A stretch of DNA of 50,641 bases from Microcoleus sp. FACHB-DQ6 (GTDB taxonomy: Bacteria > Cyanobacteriota > Cyanobacteriia > Cyanobacteriales > Microcoleaceae), in NCBI GenBank assembly GCA_014695175.1, contig JACJNV010000374.1, positions 1 to 50,641 on the forward strand, in the 5' to 3' direction. A program made the translations under genes and the position numbers. The notes under the pieces are model-generated. The model had not been told where the DNA came from, ran no database searches, and worked only from the letters and a program-made list of their open reading frames with translations. Shown here in pieces: positions 36,351 to 46,456 of this stretch. The stretch's first letter is position 1; each line of letters opens with the position of its first letter.

Positions 36351-37738
36351 AGCCAGCAAATATGGAAACAAGTAGCATCTTAATCGTCGATGACAATCCT
36401 AGCAATCTTGACGTGCTTTCTGAAGCTTTAGCTGGTTCAGGATGGGAGATATTGGTAGCAACTGATGGCGAAACAGCCATAGAACAGGCTGAATATAGTC
36501 AGCCTGATTTGATTCTGTTAGATGTGATGATGCCAGGAATTGACGGGTTTGAAACCTGTCATCGGCTGAAGGCAAGTCCGTTGACAACCGAAATTTCGGT
36601 AATTTTTATGACCGCTCTTTCTGACATAGGAGATAAGGTCAAAGGCTTTAATCTAGGGGCGGTGGATTACATTACTAAGCCCTTTGAACAAAAGGAAGTG
36701 TTAGCTCGCGTCAACCTCCATTTAAAACTGCGTTCTCTTACTAAAATTCTTGCAGATCAAAATCTGCTTCTCAAACGGGAAATAGAAGACAGGCTCGCAG
36801 CAGAAGCAGCGTTACATCAGCTCGCGCAGGGGTTAGAAAAACGGGTGGAAGAACGAACGGCTGAACTTTCTCAAGCTTTGGAGAATCTTAAAAAAGCTCA
36901 AATGCAAATCGTTCAAAGTGAAAAGATGGCTTGCCTTGGTCAACTTGTAGCTGGGGTGGCTCACGAAATTAACAATCCAGTTAGTTTTATCTCCAATAAT
37001 ATCCCTATTGCCAAGGAATATATTGCCGATTTGATCGGGATGACTCGGCTTTGCCAGCACAACGTTACTTCGACATCAGAATTTGAGGATAAGTGCCAGG
37101 AGATTGAGTTAGATTTTATTGTTGAAGATTTGCCAAAAATTATTGATTCAATGGCGGTGGGAACAGAGCGACTTTACAATCTTTCTATGTCACTGCGTAA
37201 TTTCTCTCGGTTGGATACATCGGCACTAACCCCAGTGAATATTCACGATGGGCTAGAGAGTACCTTATTAATTTTAGGGCATCGACTAAAATCTAAAGGG
37301 AGTTTCCCAGGAATTGCCGTGATTAAAGAGTATGGGGAATTGCCGCTAGTAGAGTGTTATCCGGGGCAACTTAATCAGGTGTTTATGAATATATTGGCGA
37401 ATGGAATTGATGCTTTAGAAGAGTCTACGATTAGTTGTCCGCTGTGCGGGGAAAAGAAACAGAGCAATGACACTCCACAGATTCGGATCTGCACTGAAAT
37501 GCTTCAGGGCAACAAAGTGGTGATTCGGATTGCTGATAATGGGGTTGGCATAACTCAGGAAGTAATGCAGCATTTATTCACGCCGATGTTTACTACTAAA
37601 TCAGTAGGTAAAGGGACAGGTTTAGGTTTATCTATTAGCCGTGAGATCGTAGAACGAAAACATGGTGGTAAGCTGACTTGCATTTCTACGCCCGAATGGG
37701 GGGTAGAGTTTGTAATTGAGCTTCCTATTCAGCATTAG
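36347..37738 (+). CDS. Response regulator-histidine kinase hybrid (REC-HisKA-HATPase)
   Basis: A 463-residue soluble protein. The receiver comes first: [34 protein letters not shown] (Asp about 56), FMTALSD and DYITKPFE. Then a coiled coil (about 140-190), HisKA with [20 protein letters not shown] (His about 205), and HATPase with [26 protein letters not shown] and [16 protein letters not shown]. Between the N and G1 boxes lies a short insert with one CPLC pair. It starts inside the stop of the membrane kinase gene (ATGA), so the two act in one phosphorelay. There is no DNA-binding output domain. Confidence 0.92.
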   Translation: MKPANMETSSILIVDDNPSNLDVLSEALAGSGWEILVATDGETAIEQAEYSQPDLILLDVMMPGIDGFETCHRLKASPLTTEISVIFMTALSDIGDKVKGFNLGAVDYITKPFEQKEVLARVNLHLKLRSLTKILADQNLLLKREIEDRLAAEAALHQLAQGLEKRVEERTAELSQALENLKKAQMQIVQSEKMACLGQLVAGVAHEINNPVSFISNNIPIAKEYIADLIGMTRLCQHNVTSTSEFEDKCQEIELDFIVEDLPKIIDSMAVGTERLYNLSMSLRNFSRLDTSALTPVNIHDGLESTLLILGHRLKSKGSFPGIAVIKEYGELPLVECYPGQLNQVFMNILANGIDALEESTISCPLCGEKKQSNDTPQIRICTEMLQGNKVVIRIADNGVGITQEVMQHLFTPMFTTKSVGKGTGLGLSISREIVERKHGGKLTCISTPEWGVEFVIELPIQH

Positions 37739-37808
37739 TAATGGGATTTTTTAGGGTGAATCTTAGTTTGGCTGTTTTGTCAATATATCGTTAATCTTGC
37801 GATCGCCC

Positions 37809-38056
37809 ATGTCGAATCTACCAATCGCCCTCACTGTCAACCTCTTCGCCACCTATCAAGAAGCAGAGGGCTTGTCCGAACTAAATGAAAATTTCCCACA
37901 GCAACTCCCGTATCGCAAGTCCTAGAAGGCCTGAGTGACCATTGCCAACAGTTTTAGGGACATCGCACCGGCTTCGGTATCAACCAGGAATTTGCCCTCG
38001 CCCCACCCCACTCCAAAACGGTGATCGAGTCGTCCTTATTCCCCCTGTCAGCTATC
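37809..38056 (+). pseudogene. moaD: moaD pseudogene (molybdopterin synthase sulfur carrier subunit)
   Basis: The ATG at 37809 opens LTVNLFATYQEAEGLSEL. Another frame continues with PVSQVLEGLSDHCQQF, then an in-frame TAG, then GHRTGFGINQEFAL. A third frame ends TPLQNGDRVVLIPPVS. In order these are the conserved parts of MoaD, a ubiquitin-like protein. It has two frameshifts, one stop and a lost C-terminal Gly-Gly, so it is dead. It lies in the 709-bp gap between the kinase operon and rimP. Apart from this copy and the terminator, that gap holds nothing recognised. Confidence 0.75.
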
Positions 38057-38193
38057 CCCTTCTGCCCTCGGACAGTCCGCCGATGCCGATTCGGTTTGTC
38101 ACCAGGCGGGCGATCGAGCTAAACTGAGAACTGAGGCCTCCCTTCGATCAGAAGAAGCCCTCAAACTTCTTGGAAGAAATTGTTTTACCTAGG

Positions 38194-38217
38194 AGTGGGT
38201 CAAGCCCACTTTTTTTG
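38194..38217 (+). terminator. Intrinsic terminator
   Basis: AGTGGG, loop TCAAG, CCCACT, then seven T residues. It lies downstream of the dead moaD and isolates the rimP-infB cluster. Confidence 0.7.
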
Positions 38218-38447
38218 TTGCATTAGTCGCAGGAAAAGAGCTCAGGGCGTCTGACTTGCAAGTTGAGGACTGATTTAGTAGGGGTACCCCCCCGCTTGAG
38301 ATCCCCTGCTGGGATGTTGGGTAAGTCCCAAAGTTGAAGACGAAAGTCGCAGCCACCTAATCAAACCACCTCAAAGCCAAGCAATCTCAACACCAAATTT
38401 TTCCTTGCCCGTGTCCGAGTTTAGGAGTTTTAACTGAAGTATTCGAT

Positions 38448-38915
38448 ATGACTCATCCCCTAATCCCACAAATCATAGACTTAGCTACCCCCGTTGCGGA
38501 AACACTGGGATTGGAAGTAGTGGGAGCAGTGTTTCACACCAACCAAAATCCTCCCGTCTTGCGGGTAGACATCCGCAACCTCCAACAAGACACTGGTTTA
38601 GCCGACTGCGAGCGCATGAGCACAGCCCTCGATGCTGAGTTAGACGCAGCCGACATCATACCCGATGCCTACGTGCTAGAGATTTCCAGTCCCGGAATAT
38701 CCCGATTGCTCAGCAGCGATCGAGAATTCATTACCTTTAAAGGTTTCCCCGTGACAGTCAAAACCACCGAACCCGACTCGCGAATCAAAGAGTGGAAAGG
38801 ACTACTCCTGGGCCGGGATGAAACAGCGGTTTATCTCAATCAAAAAGGGCGACAGGTTAAAATTCCCCGCCCTCAGATTGTCCAAGTTGAACTAGACGAA
38901 GGAAAAAAGATGTAA
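38448..38915 (+). CDS. rimP: Ribosome maturation factor RimP
   Basis: A 155-residue protein of RimP length. The N-terminal domain has [20 protein letters not shown] and the family block [20 protein letters not shown], followed by [20 protein letters not shown]. The C-terminal Sm-like domain holds [18 protein letters not shown]. It helps mature the 30S subunit. It heads the conserved rimP-nusA-ylxR-infB order. A heptamer-repeat gap of 263 bp separates it from nusA, so the operon may be interrupted. Confidence 0.95.
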   Translation: MTHPLIPQIIDLATPVAETLGLEVVGAVFHTNQNPPVLRVDIRNLQQDTGLADCERMSTALDAELDAADIIPDAYVLEISSPGISRLLSSDREFITFKGFPVTVKTTEPDSRIKEWKGLLLGRDETAVYLNQKGRQVKIPRPQIVQVELDEGKKM

Positions 38916-38922
38916 AGGGAAA

Positions 38923-38950
38923 TTTTGAGTTTTGAGTTTTGAGTTTTGAG
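38923..38950. repeat. Heptamer tandem repeat (TTTTGAG)x4, STRR-like
   Basis: Four perfect TTTTGAG units lie just after rimP. Short tandemly repeated heptamers are typical of filamentous cyanobacteria. Others in this window: TGATTAG at 16961, ACTCATA at 44804, ATTTTAG at 49423 and 50314. Confidence 0.8.
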
Positions 38951-39178
38951 ATTGCCTCGCAGCAAGCTGAAAACGCTTGGCTGCGAGTTAATTTTTAACA
39001 CTCACATCTCTAGCAGCGGGTTGAATAGGAACAACAAATAAATTGTTACAGCACCGAGTTTCCCTAATCCTATTCAGTAACTCATCACTCCTCTGTCATC
39101 ACTTCCCCTCGCAACTTTCCAAGTACCAATTACCGATTACCAGTTACTTATTACCACAGCAAAAAAGGAGTGTTTTAT

Positions 39179-40468
39179 ATGTCAATGGTTCCCCTGCCCG
39201 GACTAAAAGAAATGGTCGAAGGTATTAGCAAAGAACGCAATTTACCCAAACACGCCGTCCAAGCAGCCTTGCGAGAAGCCCTGCTCAAAGGATACGAGCG
39301 CTACCGCCGTACCCAAAAACTCGACCACTTCAGCGAAGAATACTTCGACAACTTTGATGTAGAACTTGACGCAGAACAAGAAGGTTTCCGCGTTTTAGCC
39401 AACAAAACTATTGTCGAAGAAGTCGCCAATCCCGATCACGAAATCTCACTTTCGGAAGTGCAAGAAGTAGCCACGGAAGCTCAACCGGGCAGCATCGTGC
39501 TCGTAGACGTAACACCAAATCAAAAAGAATTTGGTCGCATGGCCGCCATCCAGACCAAACAAGTTCTCGCTCAAAAACTGCGCGACCAACAGCGCAAAAT
39601 GATTCAAGAAGAGTTTAAAGATTTAGAAGAAACCGTTCTTCAAGCAAGAGTGCTCAGGTTTGAGAGGCAGTCGGTAATTTTAGCAGTTACCAGCAGCTTC
39701 GGTCAGCCAGAAGTAGATGCCGAACTCCCTAAGCGCGAACAGTTGCCCAACGACAATTACCGGGCAAACGCTACATTCAAGGTCTATCTCAAAAAAGTAG
39801 GCGAAGGCTCTACTAGAGGGCCGCAGTTACTTGTTTCTAGAGCAGACGCAGGTTTGGTGGTGTACCTGTTTGCTAACGAAGTACCAGAAATAGAAGACGG
39901 GGTGGTGAGGATTGTCGCCGTGGCCAGGGAGGCAAATCCGCCCTCCCGGCACGTCGGCCCCCGGACTAAAATAGCAGTTGATACTCTCGATCGCGACGTA
40001 GACCCCGTAGGAGCCTGCATCGGAGCGCGGGGATCGCGGATTCAGGTAGTAGTCAACGAATTGCGCGGCGAAAAAATCGACGTGATCCGCTGGTCTCCAG
40101 ACCCCGCAACTTATATTGCTAACGCTCTGAGTCCCGCTAGAGTAGATGAAGTGCGTTTAGTTGCTCCCGAAGGCAGGAGAGCTCACATTTTGGTCGCTGA
40201 AGACCAACTCAGTCTTGCCATTGGCAAAGAAGGTCAGAACGTCCGTCTCGCAGCCCGCCTAACCGGTTGGAAAATCGATATCAAAGATATTGCTAAGTAC
40301 GATCGCGCCGCCGAAGACAGCAAATTGGCAGCAGAAGCAACTAGGCTCGAAGAACTAGCAGGCGACTACGATGCAGACGAAGCGGGCGACTACGACGGCG
40401 ACGAGGAAACCGCAGAATTTGAGGAAGAGGAGGCAGCTACCACGGAGGAAACCGAAGCTGCAGTCTAA
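39179..40468 (+). CDS. nusA: Transcription termination/antitermination factor NusA
   Basis: 429 residues from ATG 39179, chosen because AAGGAG lies 8 nt upstream; an in-frame GTG at 39170 overlaps that site. N-terminal RNA-polymerase-binding domain (LKEMVEGISKERNLPKHAVQ), S1 domain, then KH domains (VGACIGARGSRIQVVVNEL with GxxG, and LSLAIGKEGQNVRLAARLTG). The tail is strongly acidic (about residues 400-429), as in other cyanobacterial NusA, and replaces the E. coli acidic repeats. It binds RNA polymerase and nascent RNA. Confidence 0.96.
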   Translation: MSMVPLPGLKEMVEGISKERNLPKHAVQAALREALLKGYERYRRTQKLDHFSEEYFDNFDVELDAEQEGFRVLANKTIVEEVANPDHEISLSEVQEVATEAQPGSIVLVDVTPNQKEFGRMAAIQTKQVLAQKLRDQQRKMIQEEFKDLEETVLQARVLRFERQSVILAVTSSFGQPEVDAELPKREQLPNDNYRANATFKVYLKKVGEGSTRGPQLLVSRADAGLVVYLFANEVPEIEDGVVRIVAVAREANPPSRHVGPRTKIAVDTLDRDVDPVGACIGARGSRIQVVVNELRGEKIDVIRWSPDPATYIANALSPARVDEVRLVAPEGRRAHILVAEDQLSLAIGKEGQNVRLAARLTGWKIDIKDIAKYDRAAEDSKLAAEATRLEELAGDYDADEAGDYDGDEETAEFEEEEAATTEETEAAV

Positions 40469-40562
40469 AAACTGTGACATTTACACGATTTTCTGTCTTC
40501 GGGAGACCAGGAGGACTTGTCCCCTACTCCCCCCTCTCCCCCTACTCCCCCTCTCACAAGAA

Positions 40563-40877
40563 ATGAAACCGAACTACCGGTGCTGTGCAAGTTGTCGAAA
40601 AATAGCTCCTAAGGAAGCTTTTTGGCGAGTAGTCAGGCTCTATCCTTCTCATCAGGTACAATTAGATCGTGGCATGGGCCGTTCTGCTTACCTTTGTCGG
40701 GAAGCAGAATGCCTCAAAGCAGCTCAGAAAAAAAATCGGCTTGGGCGATCGCTCAAAGCGCCTGTGTCTGACGAACTGTACCAAACACTTTGGCAGCGTT
40801 TAGCCACATCTGACTGTACATCTTACTCTGGCCGGGCCGGACGAAAAACCGACAGTAGTTCGGTATCGACTGTATAA
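40563..40877 (+). CDS. ylxR: YlxR family RNA-binding protein (DUF448)
   Basis: 104 residues. The family block YRCCASCRKIAPKEAFWRVV, then LDRGMGRSAYLCREAECLKA and KNRLGRSLKAPV, match YlxR. The open frame extends upstream into nusA, but the ATG at 40563 gives the normal length. It lies between nusA and infB as in most bacteria. In other bacteria YlxR binds nucleic acid and affects gene expression and RNase P. Confidence 0.88.
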   Translation: MKPNYRCCASCRKIAPKEAFWRVVRLYPSHQVQLDRGMGRSAYLCREAECLKAAQKKNRLGRSLKAPVSDELYQTLWQRLATSDCTSYSGRAGRKTDSSSVSTV

Positions 40878-41259
40878 ACCCTCTTGGCAGCCCTACCAGT
40901 AATTACCGGTAGCGCCAGCTATAAAACCCCAATCCGATCTGCCCACCAGTCTGGAAAGATTTGTGTCAGATTAGATAAGGGTAGGGTACTAGCAGAGGTA
41001 TCCTCAAGGTGGAAAGGCAAACTTTGAAGCTTGAGAGAGTGGGTTTTGCCAAAACTCAGACTTCGGAGTTCCAAGTTCCCAAACAGACTTGAGAATTCTT
41101 CAACCGCAGACTTCAGCGAGTTGCATCTTTTAGATAAAATTGCTGAGCGAGTACCAAAACCCCGATTCCTGACACTGAATCAATCACAGCGAATGATGTC
41201 GTCATTAGAACAAAAAATCACAATGTAAAAACTGGTTGGCACAAAAGAGGGCAGAGTGG
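40878..41259 (+). other. 382-bp leader region between ylxR and infB
   Basis: No convincing gene: a 65-codon frame (41031-41228) looks random. A TACCGGTA palindrome is at about 40903. The distance suggests that infB may have its own promoter or a long untranslated leader, but no clear promoter boxes or riboswitch were recognised. Confidence 0.4.
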
Positions 41260-44200
41260 ATGAACAACGGCAAAGTAAGAATTTACGAATTATCACGGGA
41301 ACTAAATTTGGATAATAAAGACATCTTGGCAGTATGCGAGCGGCTCAATATTTCAGTCAAGAGCCACAGCAGCACAATTACAGAATCCGAAGCAGAGCGC
41401 ATTCGCAAAACGGCGGAAAAATACGTAGCCAGTAGCCACTCTTCCCCCGGCAAGCCAGCTCCACCCGAAAGAGCAGCAGCGCCATCTAGAGAATCTGGCC
41501 CTCACCCTAACGACCAACAAAAAAAGCAGCAAATTTTAGAAATACGCAGTCCAAAAGTACGCCCGGCTGGTGCAAACTCCCAGCCTGCAGGCAACGAGGA
41601 GAACAAAAACCAGCCTGCGGCAACCGTGGCAACTCCTCCCAAGTCGCCTGCAGCTCAACAACTCCAGCCTCCAGCTAAACCGAATATCAATAGACCTGTA
41701 CTGTCGAAGCCAAATGTCGCTGTCTCGGCGGCTCCGTCAGAAGTAGTGTCGGAAACTGTAGGTGCGATCGCCCCGGAAAAAACCGCCCAGGCGCAGGCAC
41801 CTACGCAACCTCAACCGCCTTCGGAAAAGGCTCCGGAACGCACCCCGCAACCGCCGATCGCCCCTCCCGCGCCTTCGGCCAAACTCACGTCGCCGCCAGT
41901 CAGAGCGGCGTCCGAGTCGGGTAGCCGTACCCCACAAAATTTGGGGAACAAGCCGGTACTCAAACTTGCAAAAACCGAGCAAGAGCAATCAGAACAGTCA
42001 GAAACTCTGGAAGCGCCGGCTAAACCGAGCCGCCCCAGCAGACCTACACCGGGAGCTCCTACCGAATCTCGCGACGCGCAAAGACCGCGCCGGGAAGGCG
42101 CTGGTGGTCCAGTCAAAACTCCACTTGCCGCTCGACCCCAGCCCGGTGGCCCGCGCCGGAGCCTTGCCCCCGCAACGTCAGCTACCGGGCTGCGTAGCCG
42201 CGGCGGTGACACCGGAGCCATAGGGGATGACACTGATGACAATGAAGAAGATAATACGCCGTTGCTGGAGATTCCTCTCCTCGAAAGGCCCTCCCTCCCT
42301 CGTCCTGCCAAAAAGACATCGGTCATTTGGGAAGAAGATGATGACGAAAACTCAGATGCTGCCAAAGCTGCCAAGGCAGTTAAGGCAAAACGTTCTCGCC
42401 TCAAACCCATAGACGAGGATGACGATGACTTAGAAAACGGCTTGGATCTGCCAGCACCAGTCACGGTCAGCCTGTCCCTAGCCCGCCCAGCTAAAGCGAA
42501 GGGACAAGCAGCACCCAAGTCAACACCAACTCCGGGCGCACCCGGAAGCAGCGGAAAAAATAAGAGACCGGGCCCTTCTCACGATAAAAGTTCTTCTTCA
42601 GGTTCGAGTGGGGGACGCGGCAACCGGGGCAAAACAGCCGAAGCTAAGGTAGAACGTCCAGAAAAGCTCCTGCTGAGCAGGCCGATGACCGTTCAAGAAC
42701 TAGCACTTACTCTGGCTGTTCCCGAAACCGAAATTATTAAGCGGCTGTTCTCTAAAGGAATTGCGGTCAATATTACCGAAACCCTGGACATTCCAGCGGT
42801 GAGGATGGTAGCCGAAGAAATGGGCGTAGAGGTGGAAACCCCAGAAAAAGTAGCGCCAGCTATCAAAGTGATCGAGATGCTGGACGAAGCAGATTTGGAA
42901 TACCTCGAACGCCGTCCGCCAGTCGTAACGATTATGGGCCACGTGGATCACGGCAAAACTACCTTGCTCGACTCGATCCGCAAAACCAAGGTGGCTCAGG
43001 GAGAAGCTGGGGGCATTACCCAGCACATCGGTGCTTACCACGTGGATGTGGAACACGAAGGCAAGAGCCAGCAGGTGGTGTTTTTGGATACGCCCGGTCA
43101 CGAAGCCTTTACAGCGATGCGGGCTCGGGGAACACGGGTTACGGACATCGCCATCTTGGTGGTGGCGGCGGACGACGGCGTGCGACCCCAGACAATTGAA
43201 GCGATCAGCCACGCGAAAGCGGCGAAAGTGCCAATTGTCGTGGCTATCAATAAAGTGGACAAGGAGGGTGCTCAGCCGGAACGGGTGAAGCAAGAGCTTA
43301 CTGAGTACGGCTTGGTCGCAGATGACTGGGGCGGCGATATCACGATGGTTCCAGTCAGCGCGATCCGAGGCGAAAACCTGGATACGCTGTTGGAAATGAT
43401 TCTGACAGTGGCGGAAATGGAAGACCTCAACGCCAACCCGCACCGACCGGCTAAGGGTACTGTGATTGAAGCTCACCTCGACAAGGCAAGGGGGCCTGTG
43501 GCAACTCTGCTGGTGCAGAACGGTACTCTGCGAGTGGGCGATATTGTGGTCGCAGGCTCGGCTTTGGGCAAGGTGCGCGCCATGATCGATGACCGGGGCG
43601 AGCGCGTAGAGCAAGCAACTCCATCCTTCGCGGTGGAAGTGCTGGGGCTGCGGGAAGTTCCTCGCGCCGGAGACGAGTTTGATGTCTTCGCAAACGAAAA
43701 AGAAGCTGCGGCGATCGCCTCTGGAAGAGCTACCTCCCAAAGAGATTCCCGCCTGCTGCAAGGCGGCCGGATCAGCCTCAGCGGCTTCTCTCAACAAGCT
43801 AAGGAAGGCGTTCTCAAGGAACTCAACTTAATTTTGAAGGCAGATGTCCAAGGCTCCCTCGAAGCAATTGTCGGCGCTCTGACTCAACTTCCTCAAAAAG
43901 AAGTTCAACTCCGACTGCTGCTATCTGCTCCTGGGGAAATTACAGAAACGGATATTGACCTCGCTGCAGCCAGTAATGCTGTAATTATCGGGTTCAATAC
44001 TACTCTCGCCACCGACGCTCGCCTCGCAGCTGACCAAGCGGGGGTAGACGTGCGGGAATACAGCATCATCTACAACCTCTTGGATGACATTCAAGGGGCG
44101 ATGGAAGGCCTGCTGGAACCCGAATTGGTGGAAGAACCTTTGGGTCAAGTCGAAGTGCGCGCTGTCTTCGCGATCGGCCGCGGGGCTGTGGCTGGATGTA

Positions 44201-44430
44201 TGGTACTCTCTGGCAAAGTCATCCGTAACTGTAAGGTGCGGGTGCGCCGGGGCAACAATGTCGTTTACGAGGGTGTCCTCGACTCCCTAAAACGGATGAA
44301 GGAAGATGCCAAAGAAGTCAATGCTGGCTTTGAATGCGGCATTTCCTTGAGCGGGTTTAGCGACTGGGCGGATGGCGATATGATTGAAGCCTACCGGATG
44401 GTTACTAAACGCCGGACTCTCTCTCAATAG
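41260..44430 (+). CDS. infB: Translation initiation factor IF-2
   Basis: 1056 residues from ATG 41260 (GAGGG-type site upstream; a TTG 24 bp earlier is less likely). N-terminal IF2_N motif [20 protein letters not shown], then an about 400-residue proline-, alanine- and acidic-rich stretch typical of cyanobacteria. A second IF2_N ([20 protein letters not shown]) follows, then the GTPase domain with [17 protein letters not shown] and INKVDK, and domains II-IV ([29 protein letters not shown] [13 protein letters not shown]). It delivers initiator tRNA to the 30S subunit. No internal stop or frameshift. Confidence 0.97.
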   Translation: MNNGKVRIYELSRELNLDNKDILAVCERLNISVKSHSSTITESEAERIRKTAEKYVASSHSSPGKPAPPERAAAPSRESGPHPNDQQKKQQILEIRSPKVRPAGANSQPAGNEENKNQPAATVATPPKSPAAQQLQPPAKPNINRPVLSKPNVAVSAAPSEVVSETVGAIAPEKTAQAQAPTQPQPPSEKAPERTPQPPIAPPAPSAKLTSPPVRAASESGSRTPQNLGNKPVLKLAKTEQEQSEQSETLEAPAKPSRPSRPTPGAPTESRDAQRPRREGAGGPVKTPLAARPQPGGPRRSLAPATSATGLRSRGGDTGAIGDDTDDNEEDNTPLLEIPLLERPSLPRPAKKTSVIWEEDDDENSDAAKAAKAVKAKRSRLKPIDEDDDDLENGLDLPAPVTVSLSLARPAKAKGQAAPKSTPTPGAPGSSGKNKRPGPSHDKSSSSGSSGGRGNRGKTAEAKVERPEKLLLSRPMTVQELALTLAVPETEIIKRLFSKGIAVNITETLDIPAVRMVAEEMGVEVETPEKVAPAIKVIEMLDEADLEYLERRPPVVTIMGHVDHGKTTLLDSIRKTKVAQGEAGGITQHIGAYHVDVEHEGKSQQVVFLDTPGHEAFTAMRARGTRVTDIAILVVAADDGVRPQTIEAISHAKAAKVPIVVAINKVDKEGAQPERVKQELTEYGLVADDWGGDITMVPVSAIRGENLDTLLEMILTVAEMEDLNANPHRPAKGTVIEAHLDKARGPVATLLVQNGTLRVGDIVVAGSALGKVRAMIDDRGERVEQATPSFAVEVLGLREVPRAGDEFDVFANEKEAAAIASGRATSQRDSRLLQGGRISLSGFSQQAKEGVLKELNLILKADVQGSLEAIVGALTQLPQKEVQLRLLLSAPGEITETDIDLAAASNAVIIGFNTTLATDARLAADQAGVDVREYSIIYNLLDDIQGAMEGLLEPELVEEPLGQVEVRAVFAIGRGAVAGCMVLSGKVIRNCKVRVRRGNNVVYEGVLDSLKRMKEDAKEVNAGFECGISLSGFSDWADGDMIEAYRMVTKRRTLSQ

Positions 44431-44803
44431 TTTTGAGTTGTGAGTGTTGAGGGGGAAGAGAATTTTTGAGCTATCGCAATCAAATTGCCGATCGCTCGCA
44501 ACTCTTCTCTTCACTCAATACTCCCACACTCATCACTCGCAACTTGGGTTTTTAACTTATACCAGAAGGAAGAAGGTTTTAGTTATCTAGCAAAGAATGA
44601 AGAAGCAATAAAAGCAAAGATGTTAGCAATTAACAAGGTCCTAATCGTCTGGGCTGTTGCTGAAAATTCAAAATTTAAAACTAAAATAAGACTTACGCAA
44701 ATCAACCGAGTTTCCTCCCAAAATGCTCGGTTTGACCGCTAGAAATGTACTCTTCGCACCGGGTTTCTGGGTCAAAAGTGCGTCCCAGACTCTCAAAATT
44801 CAA

Positions 44804-44824
44804 AACTCATAACTCATAACTCAT
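44804..44824. repeat. Heptamer tandem repeat (AACTCAT)x3
   Basis: Three AACTCAT units lie just upstream of the membrane protein gene, in the 405-bp non-coding stretch 44431-44835. The rest of that stretch holds a GACTTACGCA motif at about 44691 and no recognisable gene. Confidence 0.7.
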
Positions 44825-44835
44825 AATTATTTAAA

Positions 44836-45576
44836 GTGCGTTCTTTTTGGTCTGATCCTTTTTTGTGGATTCACCTTTCTGGGGCGGCTACACTGCCGAT
44901 ATTCCTGGGGCTGTGCTTGCTGGGACTCGCAGTGGGTTCTCCCCAGCTCCCTGTCTGGTTAGAAATATTTTTAGTAGCTGTAGCAGGTATTGTTCCTGTG
45001 CTGTGGATGCAGTGGTTCCGCCCTTTTTACATTTTTAGTATTTTAGTTGTGGCGGTAAAACCGCAGAATTTAAATTCTGTGCAGCACCGACTTCTGACTC
45101 GGTTTAAAACAAAGTTAAATCAAGGAATCGCTCTTTTTGTCGCTGTTTTGCTGGCAGTAATTTTGTGGCAACTCTACCGATTGGCTCCCCTCGCGGCTTC
45201 GGTGGCTCCCTTTCCTCCTTCCTGGCGGTGGGCTGGATTGTTGTTGGCAGCTTCTGCTTTTTTAGCTAGCAATTTGTTTTTGCAGGTGTCTGCTAGTGTC
45301 ATGGCGGTTTTGCTGACGCCGGAATCAGAATTTGCAGCGACAAAGCCTCATGTTTTAGAAAAAATTCGGCAGGATTTTACGATCGCGCCTTGGCAAGTCG
45401 ATCGACTTTTGCCGGCTTTTGCAGCCGAGACAACTGCCGCTGTGGCTGCACCCGCAGAGTCAATTGGGCTAGCATCCGGCATAGGGAATTCGTCAGCCGG
45501 CAGTCTTGTCAACCCAAAACCTACTGACACCAATGGCGTTACATCTCTACCCGAAGAGTCGATCGAAAAAAAGTGA
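44836..45576 (+). CDS. Low-complexity tail membrane protein (cyanobacterial family)
   Basis: 246 residues, GTG start. Four membrane helices are seen: PIFLGLCLLGLAVGS, WLEIFLVAVAGIVPVLWMQW, ALFVAVLLAVILWQLYRLA and WAGLLLAASAFLASNLFLQV. A conserved segment EKIRQDFTIAPWQVDRLLP follows, then an Ala/Ser/Thr-rich tail of about 60 residues. This matches the cyanobacterial family named for its low-complexity tail. The function is unknown; it is in the cytoplasmic or thylakoid membrane. Confidence 0.8.
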   Translation: MRSFWSDPFLWIHLSGAATLPIFLGLCLLGLAVGSPQLPVWLEIFLVAVAGIVPVLWMQWFRPFYIFSILVVAVKPQNLNSVQHRLLTRFKTKLNQGIALFVAVLLAVILWQLYRLAPLAASVAPFPPSWRWAGLLLAASAFLASNLFLQVSASVMAVLLTPESEFAATKPHVLEKIRQDFTIAPWQVDRLLPAFAAETTAAVAAPAESIGLASGIGNSSAGSLVNPKPTDTNGVTSLPEESIEKK

Positions 45577-45774
45577 AAAAAAATTAAGAGGGGGACAATT
45601 GTAGTTTAAGCTACTTTAATTTGTACAGATGTATGCTGTGAAAAAAATAGGTAAGGCCCCTCTTCGGATAGAGATTATTAATAGTCTTAATATTTAATTT
45701 TTTATTGCAGGTTGGGGATATTTTATATTGGCTATCTAGAGAGAAGAATCTATAATAGAGAGTGTCAAGGTCAG

Positions 45775-45801
45775 CTTTCAATCCTTACAGGGGATTAAAA
45801 C
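45775..45801 (+). repeat. Solitary CRISPR-repeat-like sequence before a small gene
   Basis: CTTTCAATCCTTACAG followed by GGGATTAAAAC resembles a common cyanobacterial CRISPR repeat of another class (palindrome AATCC/GGATT, AAAAC end) but stands alone. It lies 15 bp before the ATG of the small gene at 45816 and could instead be a 5'UTR hairpin. The remaining non-coding stretch 45577-45774 is A/T-rich. Confidence 0.35.
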
Positions 45802-45815
45802 AGAGGTATAACAAT

Positions 45816-46040
45816 ATGGCGAATTATCTACCGCTCGCAGAAGAACCTCAAGCCACAGAGCCGATCGAGCTGTGCGAAGATTCTGAAATCTGGGGCAGTC
45901 TCAAATCCGCGATCGGCGCAAGTTCAGGATTTCAACGCTGGCAGCTTGAACTCAATTTTGAGCGTCAGCAGCAAAATACCACCATCGATCAGCAGGTTCG
46001 CTCCTATCTGCGGGAAACTTTAGAAACTTTGGCTTACTGA
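45816..46040 (+). CDS. Small conserved hypothetical protein
   Basis: 74 residues from ATG 45816, with AGAGGT about 9 nt upstream. The open frame is 18 codons longer, but that part overlaps a repeat-like hairpin. The protein (EDSEIWGSLKSAIGASSGFQ, then RWQLELNFERQQ and VRSYLRETLETLAY) is helical, acidic at the N terminus and has no membrane segment. Not recognised with certainty; similar small proteins occur in filamentous cyanobacteria. Confidence 0.65.
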   Translation: MANYLPLAEEPQATEPIELCEDSEIWGSLKSAIGASSGFQRWQLELNFERQQQNTTIDQQVRSYLRETLETLAY

Positions 46041-46168
46041 GAGCAGCCAAGCCCAATGCTGTAACCGATTGTACCTTCCCATCGCCCCATGTTTAAAACC
46101 AACTTGAAACACGGCGTTAATTTCACGATTTTTCAGAACAAAGGGCGTTGTAGAATGAATCATAGATA

Positions 46169-46197
46169 TCCTAGCTCCTTCTATTCAGGAGCTAGGA
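46169..46197 (+). terminator. Strong hairpin after the small gene (possible terminator)
   Basis: A perfect 10-bp stem TCCTAGCTCC / GGAGCTAGGA with a 9-base loop, about 130 bp after the stop codon. No T-run follows, so termination is uncertain. The rest of 46041-46456 shows a doubled TTATTGACTCAT word and no gene. Confidence 0.45.
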
Positions 46198-46456
46198 CGT
46201 TATCGATACCTACTCAAAAAAATCACCGTGTTCAATCTTAAAAAAATGAGCTGAGTTCCTTGACGGAGCGACAACGCCTATCTTACCTTGATGGTAAAAG
46301 TATTTAATCCCCTGAACCTCAAAAAAGATAGCGGCTTCTGGACTGGCTTATTGACTCATAAGATCGTCCGAGATAGGCTTGAACCTGATTCTCTACGATC
46401 GCCAGTCTCTTTTATTGACTCATGCCCGCGAAGATATTTTCGCTTGGTCATTTAAC

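Noticed and set aside
41031-41228. 65-codon frame between ylxR and infB
   Set aside because: Random-looking composition, no ribosome site, no known family.
42700-43797. 365-codon minus-strand frame inside infB
   Set aside because: It lies opposite the conserved GTPase domain of IF-2 and is a shadow caused by codon bias.
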